Source of the DNA: Ectocarpus siliculosus
Lineage: Eukaryota; Sar; Phaeophyceae; Ectocarpales; Ectocarpaceae
NCBI GenBank assembly: GCA_000310025.1
Contig: FN649752.1
Location: 571,126 to 635,125, forward strand
Direction: 5' to 3'
Length of the DNA stretch: 64,000 nt
Shown: positions 55,279 to 64,000 of the stretch, piece after piece
Numbering within the stretch: the first letter of the stretch is position 1
How the letters are laid out: each line of letters begins with the position of its first letter
Translations under genes and position numbers: made by a program
Notes under the pieces: model-generated
What the model was told of the DNA's origin: nothing
The model's input: only the letters and a program-made list of their open reading frames with translations
Databases searched by the model: none

Positions 55279-57562
55279 AAACGTAAGGAAAGCGAAACTA
55301 CCCAAAACAATTCAACAACACCATGCACCAAGTCTAGCAAAAAAAAAAAGACAACCGTATCAACATCCAGCGCAGAGTGAACCGGGTCGTCAGCGTCACT
55401 CGCCTAGTCAGCAGGAGCTTAAGTCTGGAAGGCACGCCCTCCAGCATCGACAACGCCGCCGGGACTCGGTGCTCCAGACAACGCAATCGCGCGGACTGCG
55501 GCGAGGAGGGTGGGCGTCCGAACAAGAGACGTAAGAGCCACAGCGGTAAAGCGGCACGGGAAGCAGTCGATCAGTCACTTGCACGTAACGTTCAGAACGT
55601 TTACCTTCATAGAAGCAGCAAATGCACTCATAGCGTACGCGAAGTCGTATGGAACGACTCCGTGCCCTCCTCGTACGGCGCCTTCGTGTCATCTCTGGAG
55701 AAAAAGACGTTGCTGACACTCTCGACAAACCTGAGACATAAAAAAAAACACACCAGAGGATTGAAGTAGGCACAAAATACGGTAGGCCTTGCCGGTACTG
55801 GTACACTCAAATCCTCCATCTCTCTCCGTCAATTGCAGCTGAACGAAGCAATCAACAGACTGCCAGCGTGCAAAATACACACAATACTCACACACCAGTG
55901 TACCACCGCCAAACAAACCAGTCCAGCAGATTTCCGACGCGGAAAACCTAACAACAACAGGGGCAAGCCCCGTAGATCCCCACCTCTCCTTCCTCACCTG
56001 CGCGCACTCCTTGAGCGACACGAGGGCGGCCTTGACGCACTCCGCCTGCGCGCTGCTCTCCGGCACCGTCTCCGACAAGCACAGGAGGCACGAAAACGCC
56101 TCTTCCACGACCAACGCGTGGCTCTCGGAAGGAGTGCCATCTCGCCCATCCTCTCCATCGGCCCCGGCCACCGTAAAGGCCACAAGGACGGCGAGGACGG
56201 TGGCAAGGGAGGACACGGACGCGGGCCGAGAAGCACTGGCAGCTGCCTGAAGGAGAGGTGATACGTGAAAGGGCGAAATGGATATCGGGATGGGGCAGAG
56301 AAAAGGACGGGTGGGTTAGAGGTCCCGAAAGCATCGACAATAAATGACCAAGGTTCCCCTTGTAGGGGGTTTCGCATAATTAATCGGTTTACTTTGACCC
56401 ACAAAGAATAGAACAACGCCAAGAAGATTCTGAAACAATAGCTCACCTGCGCGTGGTAAGATATGAGGGTGGCCAGGCGAACCGGCATGTCCTCATCTCG
56501 CCCGCCGGGCCGAACGTCGAACGGACACTCCAGCGGCTCGGCGAGGGTGATGCCCGCGCGCCGCATCCAGCCAGCTACCCACCTAGATCTCGCCTTCCCA
56601 TCCCCCGAAACCCGGCTCCCGTCCTCTTCATCATCGTCGGTACCGTCTTCTTCCTCCTCGTTGTCGCTATCGAACGGATCATCGCCGTGTTCGCCGCTGG
56701 GGTCGCGAGAGTTATCATCGTCGCCGCTGGTCGCCTCGCCGAGACCGCTTCGGCTGGTTGTGCGGCTACCGCCGCCGCTGCCGCAGAACGGCAGCAAGCA
56801 GATCCCGAGCATCTCCACCCACAGCTCCAGGGCATTCCGCTCCTCGATGGTGATGGTACGCCCGCTTCTGGATGGAAATCCGTCGTCGTTTTCCTCTCCT
56901 TCGCCTTTGGTTTCTCGGCACGGTACTGCAACCCCTATTGCTGAATCGTGCGCCTTTGCCGTCCTAGTCATCACCAGCACGCAAGATGCGACCGGCCTCG
57001 CGAGGGATCGGCAGTCTGCGGAGAAGCGAGCCGGGTAAGCTGTTGCCAACGCCTCCATGTACCTGCAGCAGCTGGTGAGCAAAACTGTGGAGGAACCGGG
57101 TAGGTAGGGGGGAGTAAGTCACACCGGTATATATCGCTTGTAAGGACACGAGCCAAGCCCCGATTTCGTACAAAAAAATGCTGCAAGTGCTTTGCTTGCT
57201 GAGACGTGCGGTCACCCAAACCCGCTACCAAGGATCTCCAACCGAGCACTGCTGCAAAATCGGCAACACGTGCTCATGGCCATGGCCAAAACCGAGCGAC
57301 CGCGCGAGAACACTCTCCCGCATCAACACACACCAGGTGGGAAGACTCTTCGTCCGTCTGAGCTGTGAGGAGCCGCCGCCGCCGCCGCTGCACACTCGAC
57401 CCATGCCAGTACCCTCCTCGACGTTTCACTAATAGTTTCGTCCAACGTGCGTGTTGCGGCCTCATCTGTACCAGCCGCGCCTTTGAGGTGAACCTGGCTA
57501 GAGCTCTTGATTTGCTTGGCCACGCTTTGGACTGCCTGTGCCTGGTTGATGGGGCCGGCCAT
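44315..57562 (-). CDS. large multi-exon gene, unknown family (about 1,800 aa)
   Basis: Exons (minus strand): 57562-57334, 57084-56447, 56246-55998 (or to 55984), about 55730-55605, 55495-55404, 55088-54743, 54510-54393, 53747-53431, 52460-52175, 49543-47898, 45733-44315. Phases agree except around the fourth exon. The start is AACCATGG at 57562. The protein mixes Leu/Ala-rich helical segments resembling HEAT/ARM-type repeats (TAWLARAAGAEEIRPH; VTLVALLRSPSM; LLEFVAAARFIAQLLAEPV) with acidic tracts (nine Asp near 45660; EEEEDGTDDDEED in exon 2) and poly-Gly/Ala linkers. I see no catalytic motif. The fourth exon shows two good frames (FVESVSNVFFSRDDTKAPYE and YDFAYAMSAFAASMK) that need a one-base shift to join. 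The 2.6-kb intron before 49543 leaves open that 49574 (ATG) starts a separate gene. The intron starting at 55403 begins with GC. Confidence 0.6.
45734..47897 (-). other. 2.2-kb intron of the large gene
   Basis: It runs from donor AAG/GTGCGT to acceptor GGACGCAG. I see no gene or element inside it; the open frame at 47389-47847 has no match to its neighbours' phases. Confidence 0.5.
49544..52174 (-). other. 2.6-kb intron (or intergenic gap) of the large gene
   Basis: If the exons at 52460-52175 and 49543-47898 belong together this is an intron with donor AAAA/GTGAGC and acceptor ATTTCAG in matching phase. It contains the second copy of the 35-bp repeat (50760-50794) and two CTACATGTAGAC-like palindromes (about 50930 and 51066). 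No gene is seen. Confidence 0.4.
50760..50794. repeat. 35-bp dispersed repeat, copy 2
   Basis: It is base-for-base identical to 25205-25239; no similarity is seen outside those 35 bases. Confidence 0.7.
52461..52640. repeat. degenerate GGAATGG-type repeat in an intron
   Basis: About 180 bases are made of loosely repeated GGRATGGRNTGG units (GGATGGAACGGGGTGGAA, GGAATGGGGTGGAAATGG and similar). They lie on the plus strand between two exons of the minus-strand gene, directly beside the acceptor of the exon starting at 52460. Confidence 0.7.
55231..55277. repeat. (CAA)n microsatellite
   Basis: About fifteen CAA units lie inside the intron between the exons ending at 55404 and starting at 55088. 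The poly-Asn and poly-Gln frames here are artefacts. Confidence 0.9.
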
Positions 57563-59592
57563 GGTTCAAGGGGGTGGTACGCAGCGAAAACGTTGATGTT
57601 TGTCGTTGGGGTATGGTTTGTTTCTCGGAAAGTCGAAGTTGAGGTTGAACCAGGAAACGCGACAGCCGAAAAATGCTAAGTTGCAGAAGCCAAACTGATG
57701 CTATAATAAACATTTGTAGAGGGTGCGCAACCGTATGTACCTTGGCGAGATCAGTTGCTATCTAGGTGCTCCCCCTAAATGACGTGCGATGGTCGGCTCT
57801 ACTGCACTAGACTGCATTTCACGAGAATAAGCCGCCAAAGACGAAAAGTATCAGCAGGAGTCTACGCATACATGGACGACTTTCGGGCTTGACGTCATCG
57901 GTCTTGCCTGTCCTTTCGTCAAAACTGCATGTAAAAGAGCGACTGGAGCTGAAGCCAAGCCACCAGACCCACGACCAGTTGCCCAGAATATAGAAGAATT
58001 TACCCTGCACTCTGATTCCCAAGGTTTGAAAATGATTGGATATGGCAATCCATCTCACGGAGGAGGATTGGGCTTGCTGCCCAGCTAATACAACACTACC
58101 CACACACAGCACCCCGTACAACCAACAGCAGTACTGCTCAACCATCACTCTTGAGGTAGTGCGATTGCGAGGGCGCACGAAAGAAAGTATCAATGGCACC
58201 TGCGCAGTAGATGAGTTGAATCCTGGACACACCTTACCACACGAATACGCCAACACGCAAGAGCTTCATCCACAACCACCACGCAGCAGTCTACTGCTAT
58301 TTGGCGCGTCTGTCTGACCCTCCTTGTGCCACACCACTTCTTTGCTGCCAATAAACCTAATCAGGTCTGCTGCTGTCTGTCGCCCTCCCTGTTGGTTATT
58401 TTCGAGGACTGCAAACGATTTACTTTCCTGTCCACCTCTACATACCTTCACGGTAGCATCATCTTCGTATGGATCGTCCATGTCGCGCAGAGCCATTCGC
58501 CGGCAAGCTCCTGCAAGATCCTCCTAAGCAGCCAGCTACAGCCGTAGGGCCAGATGATGATGAGCTGATGACCTCTCAAACGCGGCATAACCTGCCTCGA
58601 ATCTCCGGAGATCACCATGGCGGGGGTCCATGAAAAAAAACACGTGTGTCTCGTCGCCCGGACACCACACCTCCCCACTGCTAACAAGAGTGGGAGCTGG
58701 AGCAGACCACAGCAGCACTGTGAGCAGCGGCGACAGTAGCCTACTTGGCGGTGTAGATTCCAGGTCGTGAATCTGCGTTGCAAACCGCAAGAAGCAACGG
58801 GCTTCAGCGTGGTTTCCTCCTGAAGAAAACGTGCTCCGCCTTGTTGTTGATCGGGAGAGTTCGTCGTCGTCGACGCTGCTCCATCATCATAGTCGTTGTG
58901 CCGAGGAGGCACCAAAACCAAATGTGCCAAGGTGCGAAAAGCTGACAGAGAGAAGAGAACGCAGCTGCGTCGGCGCGGACGGAACCCCCCTGTAGTCATA
59001 AGGCGCCTGCCGCCCCGGGCACCGCAGGTATTGCCGCCGCGTGGTACATCTGTGTGTTGTCTCGGAAACAAGTCCACCTTGCGTCAAGTTACGAGAGACG
59101 AATAGGGAGATTCAACCACTCACTAAACTGCCGTGTGTCATCTGTCCCTCACTCCGTTGTTGTGTGCACAATGAATAGAGGGACACACGCATGGAGCGGG
59201 TGCGTGGTTGGTAGCTCTGTAGTCAGGGAACTCGACAGCGTGCTGCCGTTGCGCGCGCTGGCCACGAGTTGCCATGACACCGGCCGCGGCAAGGCGTGAA
59301 GTTTTGCGCAGTAGTTCGGTACCCCTAGAGGAACAAAGTCGGCAGACACGTCATTTTGTGGGCTGTAGTGGGGTCATGAGGATACTGCGGCCCAGCTGCG
59401 CACGCATGTAGAACGACAACGACATGTGGCTGTGTTGGACATATCAAAGATGGGTGGTAGAAGGTGCATGTCCTCCTGGGCTGCTGTGTGCTGGTGCTTT
59501 GAGCAAGTATCCTGGCGGGGTATATCTGTTGTGACAAAGTGCCCAATCGTGGAAACGCCGAGAAATATATCCAGGGTCCCCCGGCCCCTTTA
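57563..59592. other. intergenic region between divergent genes, with a candidate exon
   Basis: It separates the minus-strand large gene from the plus-strand TMEM164-like gene. A minus-strand segment 58496-58446 (MALRDMDDPYEDDATVK) ends in a strong donor, AAG/GTATGT, and may be one exon of an unmodelled gene or transcript. I found no partner exon. AACAGCAGTACTGCTC (about 58127) contains a palindromic AGCAGTACTGCT. Confidence 0.35.
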
Positions 59593-59602
59593 TACTGCTG
59601 TA
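59593..59602 (+). promoter_or_regulatory. TACTGCTGTA motif upstream of the TMEM164-like gene
   Basis: An exact copy of the 10-mer found seven times in the window, here 155 bases before the start codon in a TATACTGCTGTACAT context. A regulatory role is inference from its recurrence and position. Confidence 0.35.
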
Positions 59603-59747
59603 CATGGCCATCCTTCTCTATCACTGAGCCGATACAAAAGCCTCTCTTTCTCTCTCTTGCATGCCACGGCGATGCTGTGTCCGGTCGCAATATTCCGCTG
59701 TTTCCCTTCCACCACACCCCCGAACGTGAAACAAAGGAGACGCCGCC

Positions 59748-62700
59748 ATGTCGGAAACGTCGGCGGCAAAACTACGTGCCACCGGAAGTTCCGCCGCGCC
59801 GTCAGCCGCCGCCGCCCCCGCGACCAAGAGGAAGACCTTCAAGCGCGCCCTCAAGGGGACCGTCGGCGTTGGCCTGGCCGCCGCTTCCGCGGCGCTCATA
59901 GCCCGCTCCGACGACATCGGGGAGTGGTTGCAGTCCGTCGCGCCGCACGTTTTACCGCACACGGTGGTTGTGCCCGGTGGCGCGGACACCGCCGTCCTGG
60001 CGGACTTCGTCCTCCGGGCCATCGCGGAGGCGAAGAGCTGTGTGCAGGAGGGGGTCAACGTCTGCTTGGACGCTGAGGGTCGAGTGACGGCGCTGTGTGA
60101 GTGAATAGACGAAAACAAAGTGCGGTGTAGTGCGTAGCAAGTGTTAGTTTTGATGTTGCGAGGCGCTATTGTTACATGAGTTCGTGGATCGAGGAAGAAC
60201 GTCCTGCGGTGTGTGCTCCTGCTGCTCAAGTGCGCAGCAAGTATTGCGAAGTTTTGATGTTGTGAGGCGCTATTGTATAGGTTCGTGGATCAACGGGAAG
60301 CGCCTGCGGTGTGTGCTGTATGTCTCGTCGTGTTGCTGAGAAGTGTATCAGGGAACACAAGGATGAATCCGCGGTTGAGCATAGACGAAAATAACACTAT
60401 TAGTACCACTATTTATTAGCTTCTCGTCTCGCCTGCGAGTTGCGATTCACCTTTTGTATGTGTAACGCTCATGTTTTACCGAGACTGGAGACGGGAGTAA
60501 ACGTCACCATTTACTTTATTCTCGTCTACAGCGCCAGTTTGGACACGCGGCTCTTGTTACCGAGGAAAGGCTTACAATAACTTACTTAATTTCACCCTCT
60601 GACCCTGCCTTGCTTACAAGATGCATTTTACCAAAAGATCAAAGGGCTCCAAGAGCTGCATCGACATTCATATGAATCCGACTCCGTCGAAAGTCCGCTA
60701 GCCGCTCTCTTGGCTAGACTCCCCCGATCCGTTTGCAACACAAGTTGGCACCCTCCTGCCGCTGCGCATGCTAGGCCATGACGGTGATCAGCTGTGCTGT
60801 CGCACTGACCATCGTCTCGATAATTTCAAAATGACTAAAGGTTGAGCGTTTACAGAAGGTCCATAATAGTTTCCCTCTGTCCCCGCTTCTTCTTGCCGTT
60901 CTCGGCGACACTCACTCACGATACGTCAACCAATCATCATTTTCGTCTTCGAACGCTCCATGTCCTCAGTAGTCGGCCGCCCTAGCCCTGACCTGAAACG
61001 ACCGTCGACGTGCCCTCGTTCTTGACCCCGCCTCCTCCCCGCGGCAGACACGTTTATTTCCCAGTGGTACCTGAGCCCCAGGCAGCACGTCGTGGAGATG
61101 GCGTTGTCCATCCTGGTCCTGTCCCCGCTTGTCTATCTCTACTTCAAGCTTTGCCGAGCGCGGCTGAGGCTCAAGCGCGCGGCGGGGGCCTTCGACGCGA
61201 AGAGACCAAGCCTCCTCATGAAGCTCTGGGGGGCGGCGCTGCTCGGCCTTGTCGGAGCCGGAGCGTTCCTCAAGTTCACCAAGCAGGAGCTCATCTCGCA
61301 CCCGGCGTACCTGTGGCAGCCCTGCCACGTCCACAGCCTCGTCATGGGGCTGTGCGCCTTCGTGGAGACGGAGGGATCGCTGCTGGTGATGCACGTGGCC
61401 ACGACCCTGTGGTGGGGGCCGTTCCTTGCGTTCGTGGCGCCCTCGCTGCCAACCGACCCCGTCGAGGTAAGGGATGCTTTCTTTTGTTGTTATTGTAACA
61501 CAACGAACCCATCTCTATCCTTAGTTTGCTTGTGTACTTCGAGTTTTTGGAGGGGGGGGGGCTGCTTGTTGGTCGTTGCAGTTGTTGTTTGGAAGAAGAA
61601 TCTTGCTGTGTCCAGGAAAAGGCACCGTGCGGCACGCCCGTGTGGTTTGACTCTGGGGAGAAATTGCTTGAGAATGATGTAGATACTTGGAGATTCTTGG
61701 GCAGAAGGAGAAAAGGGGAAAAGGTGAACTGCTGTGACCTCCCAGACCTGATGATGACGAGCCTCAGAGATACACGTCGCGGTCATGGGGGCTCTAGCTA
61801 ACTACCGCTCGCCCTGGCACTAGCAACTTTTCTCTCTTGAAAGATTTAACGTCCGCACGAATGACAAGGAGAAGTGCCCCGGCCGAATGGGAGGGTAGAC
61901 AGAGGAGACAACACGATCGACTTGTTTGCCGCTGGTGACTCTGTATGCATCTCAAGTGCGGCGATGCCACTCGCAGTCCACGCCATGCGGACCAAGCTTG
62001 ATGGACTTGAACATCAACCTTTCGTTTACGGGAGACTTTTTTTTGGGGGGGGGAGTCCTGGGTCTGCTTTAGCGTCAGAAAGGGGCCAGGCGGATGGTGC
62101 CCCCTATGTACCTCTCCTACTGTTTCATTATCTCTGATTTTCATGGTGTACCTTGGTACATACGCTCCTCCTCGGCCCATAAGGTGGCTCTTTCCTCGCA
62201 CATTGTTCGCCGTATCCAGGCCGTTTCTGTACCTTTCGTTAGCAGTTCAAGCAAAAACAGTACTCGCATCGGCGCCATGCTGACGTTTTTGCGTTTCCCT
62301 CCGTTCCTTCCTATCGTGTGCTACGAAACTGATCAAACGTTCCTTAACAACGACGACGACAACGACGATACAGATCGCCATTTTCTGGGCGCAGCACGCC
62401 CTGATGCTACTAGCTCCGTTCCTTCGACTGACCGTGGGGACGAGGTGGTTGTACAGGTGAGGAGGGCGGGGGGGGAGACACAGACCTCAAGGCATGATAG
62501 CTCGCTAGTCCCGTAGCGCCTCCCAGTAAGCAGCGTTTGTTTGGGAACGTGTCGCGGTGCCTGATCATCGCTTGGAAACCCACCTCGAAAAAAACGAAAA
62601 CAAAAAACGCAGGGACTTCTGGTGGAACTCCGTGGGCTTCGTGTTCTTGACCTGCTACCACTGGTGGTGGCTTGCCCCAGTCAACCTCTTCACGGGGGTG

Positions 62701-63923
62701 AACGTGGCCACCATGTCGGTGCCCCCAGACTCCCTCGAGATGTTCGGGAAGTACTACCGCCCGGTGTGGGGGTTGATCTGCGGTCTCCTTCAGGTGGGCC
62801 GCCGATTTTTTTTCTCGTATTGTTCGTGTTTTTCGTGTTTTTTATTTTGTGGTTTTCTTCAAGCGTGTCTGGCTTGTTTAGTAGATGTGTCTCGTTTGAG
62901 CCACTGTTGCATGCTCTCGCTTCTGGGGGTGACCGCTAACTAAATTTGGCGACCTTTTGGGGGGACGGCGGGACGTTGCAGTATATATAGGTGGTGTATA
63001 CCACTGGTATTCGTTTGTTTTTGCTGGCTAGAATCATGTGTGTCGGTGACAGTATTCTAGGAAAGGCTTTCGAAACGTGTCGGGTGGGACCCGTACTTTT
63101 TTGTACCTGCGCTCTGTGCCCTCGAGTTGTGGTGATTTCGCCGTGGTGCCTTGCTGTGGCAATCCCCCTCACTCTGTTTTTTTTAGACTTTCAAGTAAGC
63201 ATTCCCACCGTTTTTAAATTCGTTTGTGATGTGGTTTGACGACCTCTTCGCTGCGTGCGGCAACGACGACGTGACGCCGTGACTGTCAGTCAGTCTACAG
63301 TCGCACCATCACGGGGGGTAGGCACAACTGCCAGCAAAGGAGACGGTTCAAGAGATGGTCGCACGAAACCTTTTCGCCTTGCTTCCTCTTGGCTTCCGCC
63401 AGACGTCTTCTCGAACCTTGTTGTTGTTGTTGTCTTCACGTTAAACGCCGTTCCGATCTCTGCCTAGTACCTTCTAACAACGCTTGCGGCGTATCTATCT
63501 ACGTGTCAGTAAGGTTGATGAAGGGCACAGTACTGCAAGTCTTCCAACCCTGTATTGTTGAGCCTGGCTGTCCCCTCAACTGAGCCCCTCCTCCCTTTTG
63601 CGCGACCCTTTTCCCTTTCCATGGGGTGTACCGTTCAATAGCTGGCCGCGGTCGGGGTCATGTGCGTGCTGGCCCGTGTGTTCGGGCAGATGCCGTCGTC
63701 AACAGCAGCAGCAGCAGCATCACCGACGCCATCGTCTGGTAGGGCTAAAGGTCGTTCCTCGGCCATGAAGGGGACCCCGCAACGTACCAATGGGAACGCC
63801 AGATCTAGCACCGGCAGCAGCAGCAGCTCTAGCAACAACGCCTGCGGGGTCCGCCGAAGGGTACCCGACGATGCGGTGGGGATTTCTCAGGAGAAGGCGG
63901 TGTCGCTTGTGGATGGGAACTAA
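59748..63923 (+). CDS. TMEM164-like membrane protein (437 aa), five exons
   Basis: Exons: 59748-60096, 61048-61466, 62374-62456, 62613-62793, 63642-63923, with all phases consistent and no stop until 63921. Donors are T/GTGAGT, GAG/GTAAGG, CAG/GTGAGG and CAG/GTGGGC; the last acceptor is CAATAG. The core resembles the TMEM164 family: FISQWYLSPRQ before the first helices, LWQPCHVHSLVMG with Cys209, then FWAQHALMLLAPFLRL, CYHWWWLAPVNLFTGVNVAT, and YYRPVWG before a last helix (AAVGVMCVLARVF). Human TMEM164 is reported to be an acyltransferase making ether-linked phospholipids, dependent on a conserved cysteine; I infer Cys209 is the equivalent. About 115 residues of Ala-rich N-terminal extension and a Ser-rich C-terminal tail are additions relative to my recollection of the animal protein. 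Small exon 3 supplies the QH-containing helix and confirms the model. The first exon alone would look like a complete 118-residue frame. Confidence 0.82.
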
Positions 63924-64000
63924 ATAGCCGTAGGAGCTACGAGAGCGCGCCGCCAGATTCTGGGACTGCGGGCCAACGATTTCTCGGCGGGGAAGCTTCC

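Overview
This window is nuclear DNA of a eukaryote, most likely a stramenopile and probably a brown alga (Ectocarpus-like). That placement is inference. It rests on spliced genes with long introns, GC-rich exons set in less GC-rich spacers, metazoan-like histone 3' stem-loops, abundant short inverted-repeat transposons, and retroelement fragments with a chromodomain followed by an LWYKARDGLWW segment. No species-diagnostic gene is present. There are no prokaryotic operons and no CRISPR arrays.

Left half (1-32 kb): a loose histone cluster in gene-poor, transposon-rich DNA. In order it holds H4 (+, 4270-4581), a head-to-head H2A(-)/H2B(+) pair (12429-13512), a second H4 (-, 24685-24996), and a head-to-head H1(-)/H3(+) pair (27961-30503). 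The core histone genes are intronless; H1 has three exons. Every histone gene is followed about 80-105 bases after its stop by the same 17-base stem-loop (GGTGTT, a five-base loop, AACACC, then ACC). The promoters share an AAATTCAAAA-TGCA element and a CCAAT box. The spacers contain at least five inverted-repeat DNA elements: three with TA duplications, one hAT-like with an 8-bp duplication, and one with a 3-bp duplication nested in a sixth, looser inverted repeat. A decayed retroelement is split by one of the TA elements and adjoins a 50-bp tandem repeat.

Right half (32-64 kb): three large spliced genes, read by joining exons with consistent phase. (1) 41488-32070 (-): nine exons, about 1,855 residues, an N-terminal PDZ domain followed by long coiled coils. 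(2) 57562-44315 (-): about eleven exons, about 1,800 residues, a helical, acidic, low-complexity protein of no family I recognise; one exon near 55.6-55.7 kb needs a one-base frame shift to close. (3) 59748-63923 (+): five exons, 437 residues, a TMEM164-like membrane protein, divergent from gene 2. Three of roughly two dozen inferred introns begin with GC rather than GT.

A near-palindromic 10-mer, TACTGCTGTA/TACAGCAGTA, occurs exactly seven times across the window, far above chance. It is the most unexplained signal, along with the five-base loop of the histone stem-loops.
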